Source of the DNA: an uncultured Lachnospiraceae bacterium
GTDB taxonomy: Bacteria > Bacillota > Clostridia > Lachnospirales > Lachnospiraceae
Length of the DNA stretch: 64,000 nt
Direction: 5' to 3'
NCBI GenBank assembly: GCA_910585605.1
Contig: CAJUFL010000014.1
Coordinates: forward strand, 6,119-70,118
Each line of letters begins with the position of its first letter. Positions within the stretch are counted from its first letter, which is position 1. Made by a program: the position numbers and the translations under genes. Below are positions 54,996-62,490 of the stretch, piece after piece. Under the pieces are notes generated by a model. It was given only the letters and a program-made list of their open reading frames with translations, was not told the DNA's origin and searched no databases.

Positions 54996-56228
54996 ATGTT
55001 TGTATTATTTAATGAGAACACAAGATATCCGGTAAAGGTATGGTTAGAGGATGAGAGCAGGATTGAGGAGAACTGCCTGGAACAGGCATATCATTTGTCA
55101 AACCTTCCATTTATACATAAATGGGTTTGTCTGATGCCGGATACTCACGCAGGAAAGGGAATGCCTATCGGAGGAGTGATTGCCGCAAAGGATGTAATCA
55201 TTCCTAACGCAGTGGGTGTGGATATCGGATGTGGAATGGTGTTTACTGCTACAAATGTAAAAGTAGCAGATATCAGGGAAATTCAGACCGGAAATGGAAG
55301 CCTGATACAGTCCATGATTGGGAGTATTATGCGTTCGGTGCCTTTAGGAACAGAGAGGTATAAAAAACCACAGGATTCGCAGGTTTTAGACCGTGCTAAG
55401 AAAGAAATGGAAAAATATGAGGGAAATGCAGAACTGGTGCACCTGATTGACGAAGGATACTATCAGGTAGGAACCTTGGGCGGTGGAAATCATTTTATTG
55501 AACTTCAGGAAGACGAAAACGGCTATCTCTGTATTATGATTCATTCTGGAAGCCGCCATCTTGGAAAGGCAATATGTGATTATTTTCACAAGACGGCAAG
55601 GGAATTAAACAGAAAATGGTACAGTGCAGTACCGGATGGATATCATCTGGCATTTTTGCCGGTACAGTCCGGGGAGGGAAAACAATATATCAACTGGATG
55701 CAGCTTGCTATGGACTATGCCTTTGAAAACAGGGAGCATATGTTACAGGCAGTCTGCAAAATTGTAAAAGAACAGATTGAAAAGTATACAGGCGGTACGG
55801 TGGAATTTACGGACCAAATCAACTGTCATCACAATTATGCATCCCTTGAGAACCATTATGGAGAAAATGTCTGGGTGCACCGGAAAGGTGCCACCAGAGT
55901 AAGGGAGGGTGAAATGGCAGTTATTCCGGGAGCCATGGGTTCTTACAGTTATGTGGTAGAGGGAAAAGGAAATCCGGAAACCTTTTACACATCTTCCCAC
56001 GGAGCCGGCAGGTGTTACTCCAGAAGCGGTGCCATGGCGGCATTTACTACGGAAGAGGTAATGGTAGATTTGAAGGAACAGGGTGTAATACTCGGTAAAC
56101 GGAAGAAAAATGATGTTGCGGAGGAATGCCGGTTTGCCTACAAAGATATTGATGAAGTCATGGAACAGCAAAAAGATATGGTAACCCCTGTCAGAAAATT
56201 AAAGACAGTGGGCGTGGTGAAAGGATAA
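54996..56228 (+). CDS. rtcB: RtcB family RNA ligase
   Basis: A 410-residue RtcB ligase. It joins RNA 2',3'-cyclic phosphate or 3'-phosphate ends to 5'-OH ends with GTP and Mn2+. Family motifs are all present: MPDTHAGKGMPIGGV, VGVDIGCGM, GTLGGGNHFIEL, IHSGSRHLG, NCHHNYASLE and the guanylated histidine in SSHGAGRCYSRSGAM. AAGGAGGGAAAG precedes the ATG. No archease, RtcA or RtcR gene is near and no sigma-54 site is evident. Two tRNA-like sequences and a slipin gene follow, which suggests an RNA-repair unit. Confidence 0.95.
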   Translation: MFVLFNENTRYPVKVWLEDESRIEENCLEQAYHLSNLPFIHKWVCLMPDTHAGKGMPIGGVIAAKDVIIPNAVGVDIGCGMVFTATNVKVADIREIQTGNGSLIQSMIGSIMRSVPLGTERYKKPQDSQVLDRAKKEMEKYEGNAELVHLIDEGYYQVGTLGGGNHFIELQEDENGYLCIMIHSGSRHLGKAICDYFHKTARELNRKWYSAVPDGYHLAFLPVQSGEGKQYINWMQLAMDYAFENREHMLQAVCKIVKEQIEKYTGGTVEFTDQINCHHNYASLENHYGENVWVHRKGATRVREGEMAVIPGAMGSYSYVVEGKGNPETFYTSSHGAGRCYSRSGAMAAFTTEEVMVDLKEQGVILGKRKKNDVAEECRFAYKDIDEVMEQQKDMVTPVRKLKTVGVVKG

Positions 56229-56284
56229 GATTTCAAGAAAGAAGTTTCTGACCGCAAGGAAATATGAGGCGGACAGAGAAATGA

Positions 56285-56310
56285 TAATAACCCGCAAAGC
56301 GGGATTATTA
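56285..56310 (+). other. Strong hairpin between rtcB and the tRNA-like RNAs
   Basis: TAATAA-CCCGC-AAA-GCGGG-A-TTATTA forms an 11-bp stem with one bulge and a 3-base loop, 57 bases after the rtcB stop. No T-run follows, so it may mark processing or protect the mRNA end rather than terminate. Confidence 0.6.
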
Positions 56311-56329
56311 TAGATATAGAAGGAACTAT

Positions 56330-56483
56330 TTGCGTGGGTGTCGGGGAAAATCCCCTGCCCTGCGGTGCCGGTACATTATACAGGGTATTCCATAGTCCTT
56401 CCGATACTGCGTTTGTAAAACGCGGACCTATTAAGGGAATAGGTTTCACTTGTGTTGTCGGTGGTTCGATTCCACCCCGCCAA
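56330..56483 (+). ncRNA. tRNA-like RNA 1, anticodon GUA
   Basis: The 3' half is clearly tRNA-like: anticodon arm CTGCGT-TTGTAAA-ACGCGG (56407-56425, loop with U33 and anticodon GTA at 56415-56417, as in tRNA-Tyr), a variable arm CCTATT-AAGGG-AATAGG (56427-56443) and a T-arm GGTGG-TTCGATT-CCACC (56460-56476). CCGCCAA (56477-56483) can pair with TTGCGTGG (56330-56337) with one bulge as an acceptor stem. The 5' half is abnormal: instead of a normal D-arm it has hairpins GGGG-AAAAT-CCCC and CCCTG/CAGGG. At about 154 bases it is too long for a tRNA. The overall fold is inferred. Confidence 0.5.
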
Positions 56484-56566
56484 AGCGGTAGCTCAGCTGG
56501 TAGAGTGCACAATCAAAAAAGTGGCATAGACTTTTTAAGTCAGGCGGTTCGAATCCGTAAAAAATC
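56484..56566 (+). ncRNA. tRNA-like RNA 2
   Basis: A normal D-arm (TA-GCTC-AGCTGGTA-GAGT, 56489-56506) and a T-arm (GCGG-TTCGAAT-CCGT, 56544-56558) are present. Between them about 36 bases, instead of the usual 23, can form a 7-bp hairpin AAAAAGT-GGCATAG-ACTTTTT, or alternatively a short GAC-TTTTTAA-GTC arm with a lysine-like UUU loop. The 3' acceptor strand does not pair with the 5' side. It directly follows RNA 1 with no spacer. It is probably a modified tRNA-like RNA rather than a working tRNA. Confidence 0.45.
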
Positions 56567-56997
56567 AAGAAGGATAGTGTATTCCTCCTATCTATCCGGA
56601 TTTCCCGGAGCAGATCAGTTATTTGCTGATTCATACAGCGGATACAAGACTGCTTTAGGAAAAGTATAGGGAAAGTGTCTGATTACCTGAAAGCTTGGGG
56701 ATACCGCAGACAGATTCTACAGGACAGCAAAGGTATCTGTTGAAAATTGGAATTGTTTTTTGTATAAAACCTGACAGAAAACAGAAAAATTTTCAAAACA
56801 CCAGCGTCCTCCTGTAAAATCCAATGCTGAACCGGCTTTCCGTAATGAAATGCTGATGGGAGGAATAGGCTGTCTGAAAACAAAGCAGCAGTCAATTTTG
56901 CAGATATATATAGTGACAGGCAATTGTAAAACTATGTTTTCGAAATAAGGAGTTTCGCAATTACCTGATAAATGGTGATAGTGAAAGGAGATAGAGT
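56567..56997. other. Untranslated stretch between tRNA-like RNAs and slipin gene
   Basis: About 430 bases without a credible gene on either strand. A small hairpin ATCAG-TTATTTG-CTGAT lies at 56614-56630. The region may carry the slipin promoter or extend the structured RNA. AAAGGAGATA just before 56998 is the slipin ribosome-binding site. Confidence 0.4.
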
Positions 56998-58098
56998 ATG
57001 AAAGTGGTAGTAAAAGAAAATGAAGCCGGATTTGTGACAAAAAACGGTATATTTCAAAGAATGATTACAGTAGGAAAGTATTATTTTTCCAGGGCTTTGG
57101 GATATCAGGTACATATTGAGGAAATGCTTGGAGAATTAAATTTTGTGGATATTCCATATCAGGTGCTGGAAAAAGACCGGACTTTTCGTGAGGATACCGT
57201 AAAATATGAGATTCCGGACGGATGTTTAGGTTTAATTTATGTAAATAATACTCTGCGGGCATTTGCCGTGAGAAAGGAGTACATATTCTGGAATGTATTT
57301 GAAAAATATGAAGTAAGACTGGTTTCCATGGAAAAAACAGAGATTGGGAAGGAAGTTACAAAGCAGATGTTAGCGATGATTCCGACCAAATATTATACAA
57401 CAGTATTGGTACGGGAGGGAGAGCTGGGGCTTCTCTACTATAATCATAGACTGGAACGCAGGCTCACTTCCGGTGCATATTACTTTTGGAATGAGAAAAA
57501 TACTGTGACTGCCCAAATTGTAGATATGAAACAGACAGAGCTTAATATTGCAGGGCAGGAAATTCTAACAAAGGACAAAATAGGAATCCGTATGAATGTG
57601 GCATGCACATATAAGATTCAGGATGCAGTAGCATTATCTGAAAAAATTAAGAATTTAGAACAGCAGATGTATTCCTTTGCCCAGCTTGTGATTAGAGAAC
57701 TGACGGGGAATTATAAGCTGGATGAGATTTTAGAATTAAAAGAAGAAATTTCCAAGGAAATATTTTTGAAACTAAAAGAAAATGAGAAGACATTTTATGT
57801 GGAGTTTATATCAGCGGGAATTAAGGATATTATCCTGCCGGGAGAAATTAAAGATATCATGAATTCCGTACTGGTTGCAGAAAAAACGGCACAGGCAAAT
57901 GTGATTTCCAGAAGAGAGGAGGTTGCATCTACCAGGTCTTTGTTAAATACGGCAAAGTTGATGGATGAGAATAAGACCTTATATAAGTTGAAGGAATTGG
58001 AATATCTGGAAAGAATCTGTGACCGGGTAGGAGAGATTTCCATAAACGGCAGTGCAGGGCTGTTAGAGCAGTTGGGGGTTCTAATGAAAAATAGATAA
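56998..58098 (+). CDS. Slipin/SPFH (band 7) family protein, soluble form
   Basis: A 366-residue SPFH protein. The band-7 domain spans about residues 150-300 (LTKDKIGIRMNVACTYKIQDAV, FAQLVIRELTGNYKLDEIL, ISAGIKDIILPGEIKDIMNSVL), followed by a helical tail. Before it is a module repeated three times: AGFVTKNGIFQRMITVGKYYF, LGLIYVNNTLRAFAVRKEYIF and LGLLYYNHRLERRLTSGAYYF. Unlike stomatins it has no N-terminal membrane anchor. Slipins co-occur with RtcB in bacterial RNA-repair operons, which fits its place here. AAAGGAGATAG precedes the ATG. Confidence 0.88.
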   Translation: MKVVVKENEAGFVTKNGIFQRMITVGKYYFSRALGYQVHIEEMLGELNFVDIPYQVLEKDRTFREDTVKYEIPDGCLGLIYVNNTLRAFAVRKEYIFWNVFEKYEVRLVSMEKTEIGKEVTKQMLAMIPTKYYTTVLVREGELGLLYYNHRLERRLTSGAYYFWNEKNTVTAQIVDMKQTELNIAGQEILTKDKIGIRMNVACTYKIQDAVALSEKIKNLEQQMYSFAQLVIRELTGNYKLDEILELKEEISKEIFLKLKENEKTFYVEFISAGIKDIILPGEIKDIMNSVLVAEKTAQANVISRREEVASTRSLLNTAKLMDENKTLYKLKELEYLERICDRVGEISINGSAGLLEQLGVLMKNR

Positions 58099-58169
58099 AA
58101 TTTTTTAAAATTGGAGTGGTTTTATGTGCAGAATTAATATATAATAAAAAGTTATAGCATATAAAACTA

Positions 58170-58210
58170 CTCTGCAATGGTATTGATCAAGGTTCACTCC
58201 TTTTGCAGAG
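58170..58210 (+). promoter_or_regulatory. Leader hairpin of the LRR gene
   Basis: CTCTGCAA (58170-58177) pairs with TTGCAGAG (58203-58210), 25 bases before the LRR start and just before its ribosome-binding site. There is no T-run; it may affect translation or end upstream transcription. Confidence 0.35.
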
Positions 58211-58234
58211 GCTGCAAAGATGAAGGAGGTAACG

Positions 58235-60073
58235 ATGGAAAGGTATCAGAAGAAACGAATGGCAAAAGTTATGGTGGTGGTATTGTCATGTATGATGGGA
58301 TTTTTGTTTGGTCTTGGAAACGGACTGGTTGCGAGAGCACAGGAGATGTCATTTCCGTTTACACCAGAGAGTAATTTTATCTGTGATGCAAACGGAATCA
58401 TTACTGCATATAACGGGAATAAGGAAGTGGATGAAGTAATTGTCATTCCACAGACAATCAGATCTGTAAGTGTGAGAGGACTTGGGGATAATGTATTTGC
58501 TGGTTGTGAGAAGCTACATACTGTTATCCTGCCAGAGACTGTGACATCCATTGGCAGTTATGCATTTAATGGATGTAAAGGTCTGTCTACTATGGCAGTT
58601 TATAATAGTGAGGAATTAAATGACAGTAATGGTGTGACATTTGAGGAATACCGGAGCGGAATCATTACATTGCCGGCGAATCTGAATGCACTAGGTGAAG
58701 GTGCTTTTTTAACCTGCAAATCCATTGGCCGGTTTGCTGTTGCAAAATCGAATGGTATGTTTAAAGCAGCAGATGTCTCAGGAGCAGAAAGCGAAGGAGA
58801 TTACAATGAGGGAGAGATGCTGTTAAGCAAAAACGGCGGGATATTATATCGTTTTGCAGCAGGATTTCATTATACCGGACAGGGATTGTATCCATTGCCG
58901 GAAGGATTAACGGTAATCGGTAATTATGCATTGGAAGCAGTAGGCTTGAATGGTGGGTTTACGATTCCGTCTACGGTTACAACGATTGGCAGTTATGCAT
59001 TTCATGAATGTGGGAATCTGAATACGGTAACCTTTACAGAACCGTCTGTCGTGTCAGTGTTTGGAGATTATGCATTTGCAAAGAACAGCAATTTGAACAT
59101 TACGCTTCCTGCCAGCGTCACTACGCTTGGGATTTATACTTTTGCATACTGTTCCAACATTCAGATTGATATTTCCAAAACACAGATTGCGAAGCTTCCA
59201 GAATATGTATTTTATGAATGTGATAACCTGCATACCCTTACGACGCCGGTAACCTTAAAAAGTATTGAGGCATATGCGTTTTATGGATGCAATAATTTTA
59301 ATAATATTTATTTTCTGGGGGAAACCTTGGACAAGATTGGAACTGGTGCATTCCAGACCTGTAATAATCTTCATGAGATCGTAATCCCAAGCGGAGTGAC
59401 TTCGATTGAAAACGATACTTTTGACGGATGTCAGAATCTGAATAAGATTATTCTTCCAGATACTGTTACTACCATTGGGGATAATGCATTTAAAGACTGT
59501 CAGAATATTCATGAAATGGTAATTCCGCCAAGTGTTAAGTATATTTCCAACAGCAGCTTTACAGGAGCCAATCAGGGAAATATAGATACTTCCCGGAATG
59601 AGTATTCTCAGAAATTTATTAAGGGAAAGCTTCCGTTAAAGGGTGAGACCTTTATTGTAGGAGATTTAAAATATAAAGTAATCAAGTCCAGTGAAAAGAA
59701 TGGAACGGTTTCAGTATGCGGCGTAAATTCCAAGAAATTAAAATCCGCTGTAATTGGTGCTACTGTAATATATAAAGGTTATACCTTTAAGGTGACAGAA
59801 ATAGCTGCCAATGCCTTTAAGAAATGTACAAAAATGACCAAAATTACGGTAGGAAACAATGTGACTAAGATTGGTAAGAATGCATTTAACAGTGCAAAGA
59901 AATTAAAACAGCTTACCATCAAATCCACAAAACTCAAATCAGTGGGAAAGAATGCTTTGAAGGGAATTTCAAAGAAAGCAGTTGTCAAGGTTCCGAAGAA
60001 GAAATATAAAAAATATAAGAAATTATTTAAAAGCTCTACCGGATTTAAGAAAACGATGAAGATAAAGAAATAA
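58235..60073 (+). CDS. BspA-type leucine-rich repeat protein, secreted
   Basis: A 612-residue surface protein. Signal peptide of about 40 residues (VMVVVLSCMMGFLFGLGNGLVARAQ), then at least ten LRR_5 repeats of about 22 residues with the pattern I-P-x-x-V-T-x-I-G-x-x-A-F-x-x-C-x-x-L (for example LPETVTSIGSYAFNGCKGL). The last 150 residues are lysine-rich with further repeats ending KKKYKKYKK. Such proteins mediate adhesion in gut and oral bacteria. AAGGAGGTAACG fixes the start at 58235 rather than 58220. Confidence 0.88.
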   Translation: MERYQKKRMAKVMVVVLSCMMGFLFGLGNGLVARAQEMSFPFTPESNFICDANGIITAYNGNKEVDEVIVIPQTIRSVSVRGLGDNVFAGCEKLHTVILPETVTSIGSYAFNGCKGLSTMAVYNSEELNDSNGVTFEEYRSGIITLPANLNALGEGAFLTCKSIGRFAVAKSNGMFKAADVSGAESEGDYNEGEMLLSKNGGILYRFAAGFHYTGQGLYPLPEGLTVIGNYALEAVGLNGGFTIPSTVTTIGSYAFHECGNLNTVTFTEPSVVSVFGDYAFAKNSNLNITLPASVTTLGIYTFAYCSNIQIDISKTQIAKLPEYVFYECDNLHTLTTPVTLKSIEAYAFYGCNNFNNIYFLGETLDKIGTGAFQTCNNLHEIVIPSGVTSIENDTFDGCQNLNKIILPDTVTTIGDNAFKDCQNIHEMVIPPSVKYISNSSFTGANQGNIDTSRNEYSQKFIKGKLPLKGETFIVGDLKYKVIKSSEKNGTVSVCGVNSKKLKSAVIGATVIYKGYTFKVTEIAANAFKKCTKMTKITVGNNVTKIGKNAFNSAKKLKQLTIKSTKLKSVGKNALKGISKKAVVKVPKKKYKKYKKLFKSSTGFKKTMKIKK

Positions 60074-60127
60074 GCTTAATGCTGGATTTCTCCAGATGAG
60101 ACAGGTGAATATACCTGTATGGGCATT

Positions 60128-60182
60128 GATTTTTGCGAGCAGCGAGCCAGATTATATATGGCGATTGCTCAAGGATGCTGGT
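60128..60182. repeat. Structured intergenic repeat, truncated copy C
   Basis: TTTTGCGAGCAGCGAGCCAG followed by TGGCGATTGCTCAAGG matches the left part of copies A and B. The CCCC/GGGG arms are missing. It lies directly 3' of the LRR gene and runs into its terminator. Confidence 0.6.
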
Positions 60183-60188
60183 CTATAT

Positions 60189-60226
60189 GCAGCAGACAGT
60201 GATATTAAAAGCTGTCTGCTGTTTTG
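60189..60226 (+). terminator. Rho-independent terminator after the LRR gene
   Basis: CAGCAGACAG (60190-60199) pairs perfectly with CTGTCTGCTG (60212-60221), followed by TTTT. The remaining 280 bases up to the antitoxin gene hold no gene. Confidence 0.75.
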
Positions 60227-60509
60227 GGCTTTTTGTGTCCACTTATTTAGTATAGATTCAAGATTGAGGGAAATCTACGAGATTGCATGATTGGATATAT
60301 TAACTTTAAAGCGGTCGGCATTGGTGGAAAAATTCTACTGGTGTTAATTGATAAAAAGTAGAAAATAAAGTATAATAGGAAATATTAATGAAAGGTTCTT
60401 TATAAAGTGTGCCAAGAATACCCATGACTTTACTCATAGGAGGTTCAAAATAATAGATAGATAAAGTTAATTGAAGGAAAGCAGAACAGTATTAAAGGAG
60501 GTAATCATC

Positions 60510-60734
60510 ATGTTAGCGGCAGTAAAAGGAATTGTACAAGGGAATACAGTTGTTATTGAAGATGATGATATAAGGGAATATGACGGAGCAGAGGTTGTTG
60601 TTACCTTATTAAATTATCCACAAAAGAAAGAAAAAAAAGTACCTATTGATTGGGACAGTTTTGTTATTCCGAGTGAGAGAGGAAAAAATGTTGATGAATA
60701 TATGAAGGAGATGCGTGAATATGATAGACTTTAA
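60510..60734 (+). CDS. Antitoxin of a PIN-type toxin-antitoxin pair
   Basis: A 74-residue protein: a beta-rich N-terminus (AAVKGIVQGNTVVIEDDDI, EVVVTLL) like small AbrB/VapB-type antitoxins, then a basic linker and a C-terminal helix (NVDEYMKEMREYDRL) that would bind the toxin. AAAGGAGGT at correct spacing selects the ATG at 60510 over an upstream start at 60471. It overlaps the toxin gene by 14 bases, the usual coupling of such pairs. Confidence 0.75.
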   Translation: MLAAVKGIVQGNTVVIEDDDIREYDGAEVVVTLLNYPQKKEKKVPIDWDSFVIPSERGKNVDEYMKEMREYDRL

Positions 60735-61152
60735 AAAGGCTTTTGTTGATACTGCACCCTTTATATATTTTATTGAAAAGGACAGCAACAATCCGCAATA
60801 CTACGAAAAGGTAAAAAGCTTTTTCAAAGATGGGTATGATAACGATAAGGATATTGTGTCATCTGTAATTACAATGGAAGAATATTTTGTGTTTCCATAT
60901 AGAAACAAAGCATATTCATTTATAGATATGTTCAATCGGCTTGTAGCAACAACCGATATGGAAATTGTGGAAATCAATCAGGAAATTGCCAAAAAAGCTG
61001 CACAGATAAGAGCGGAATATAAAGGATTTAAAGCGATGGACGCTTTGCAATTAGCAACTGCTTGTATATATGGTTGTGATTTGTTTTTGACAAATGATAA
61101 GCAGTTAAAACAGTTCACAGGAATTAAGTGTGTAACTGTAGACGAATTATAG
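60721..61152 (+). CDS. PIN domain toxin (VapC-like ribonuclease)
   Basis: A 143-residue PIN domain. The acidic metal-binding residues fit D10 (AFVDTAPFIYF), E53, D107 (AMDALQLATA) and D126 (LFLTNDKQL). VapC toxins cut tRNA or rRNA and are held by the antitoxin. An in-frame GTG at 60715 exists, but AAGGAGAT suits the ATG at 60721. The gene ends in a terminator. Its position next to rtcB and tRNA-like RNAs is notable, since VapC enzymes often attack tRNA. Confidence 0.85.
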   Translation: MIDFKKAFVDTAPFIYFIEKDSNNPQYYEKVKSFFKDGYDNDKDIVSSVITMEEYFVFPYRNKAYSFIDMFNRLVATTDMEIVEINQEIAKKAAQIRAEYKGFKAMDALQLATACIYGCDLFLTNDKQLKQFTGIKCVTVDEL

Positions 61153-61173
61153 AATTGACACAATAGGTATATT

Positions 61174-61219
61174 AGCACCAACGGAAGAAATGATATTCTT
61201 CTGAAGGTGCTTTCTTTTT
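61174..61219 (+). terminator. Rho-independent terminator after the toxin gene
   Basis: AGCACC (61174-61179) pairs with GGTGCT (61206-61211), extended by GAAGAA/TTCTTC, followed by TTCTTTTTG. Confidence 0.7.
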
Positions 61220-61361
61220 GTCCCGCTGCCGGATAAATCCTAAATTCCTTCGAATATATAATGTAATACTAGATATGCAATGTTTATCCTTGACTTACAC
61301 ATTATCTTGTAGTATTTTAGGAAATAGATAGGGTTATGTAATGTATTGCAAGGGGGCAGTT

Positions 61362-62372
61362 ATGGATAAAATTAAATTAGATATTGATTTAGGTGCATTG
61401 AAGAAAATACAAAAGATGAATATACAAGCATTTAAAGGGATTGCCCCTGTTGCTATAAAAGATATATCTGAGTCTCTTTTACATATATCAAAATTTGATA
61501 CTGGTGTTTTGGAAATGCAAAAAAGGGTTGTTGGAATGCCGCAGGTATATGAAGGTTTTGCAAATAGTTTACTACAAATCAATTATAGAAATATAATTGA
61601 ATCAGCGAAAATCGTTACTAAATCAATGTTGGCTTTATCGGACACATTGGATTTTAATTTATCCACATACTTAAAGGGTATAAAAACAGATTGCATTATA
61701 GATTCGATTAAAGGAATACAAGATATATTCGATAATAATATAGAAAAATGGCGTTCAATGAGTGAATCGTTGAATGTATGGAATGAGCAAATACAATCTG
61801 CCTTGGATATGATATCAGATGAAGACTATGAGATATTACTAAAAGATACTGAATATACAAAAGATGATGTTATTGAGGATTTTAATTTATTATCCGAAGA
61901 ATTAGAAAATACTTCCCAATTTTATCAGAAAGAAGAAAGTAGGGCAGAATTTAGCCCCAAACAAGAAAAAGAACGAATAGAAAATAATTTTGCTATAAAA
62001 TATCCCGCAGCATATATTATATTAGTTTTATTTGGAATTTTTTTTGATGTACTTGGTAAAGTAGAGATAACAAATAATCTTATAATACCATTTATTCAAA
62101 ATGTTTCTGTAGCAATAGAAGGTAATCAGAATAAATATTTTATTAAAGAAGAAAAAGTTAAGGTATATGAATCTTCAAGTTGTCGCTCCAAAGTATTAGA
62201 TACTGTATATTATGGTGAGGAGGTGGAAGAAGTAAAAAATATTAAAATGTGGCTTGAGATATCATACATAAATGAAGATGGAACTGAGCGTATTGGATGG
62301 ATAGCAAAAAGAAATCTTATGCCATATAAAGATTGGAAATATAATTCTGATGATTTATATGATATTAAATAA
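61362..62372 (+). CDS. Hypothetical membrane protein with C-terminal SH3-like domain
   Basis: A 336-residue protein of unknown family. Residues 1-200 are helical and soluble with no recognisable motif; a probable membrane segment follows (YPAAYIILVLFGIFFDVL, about 210-227); the C-terminal 70 residues look like a bacterial SH3 domain (KVYESSSCRSKVLDTVYYGEEVEEV, then RIGWIAKRNL). The frame is open from 61341, but AGGGGGCAGTT serves the ATG at 61362. The coding is much AT-richer than in the rest of the window. The TIR gene follows by 118 bases, suggesting a pair. Confidence 0.7.
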   Translation: MDKIKLDIDLGALKKIQKMNIQAFKGIAPVAIKDISESLLHISKFDTGVLEMQKRVVGMPQVYEGFANSLLQINYRNIIESAKIVTKSMLALSDTLDFNLSTYLKGIKTDCIIDSIKGIQDIFDNNIEKWRSMSESLNVWNEQIQSALDMISDEDYEILLKDTEYTKDDVIEDFNLLSEELENTSQFYQKEESRAEFSPKQEKERIENNFAIKYPAAYIILVLFGIFFDVLGKVEITNNLIIPFIQNVSVAIEGNQNKYFIKEEKVKVYESSSCRSKVLDTVYYGEEVEEVKNIKMWLEISYINEDGTERIGWIAKRNLMPYKDWKYNSDDLYDIK

Positions 62373-62490
62373 TAGTAATTGCTTTATTATAGAATAGTTA
62401 AAGCTTAAAGCAGATGGACTATAGAAATAAGCTGTTTTGTGAAATCGCTAGAGTCTATTAATATATAATGAAATGAAGGAAGGGATAAAA

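Noticed and set aside
56138..56669. Open frames on both strands over the tRNA-like region (111 and 124 codons)
   Set aside because: The minus-strand peptide contains the LWRGGIEPPT type string that arises from reading tRNA sequence; neither frame has a start signal.
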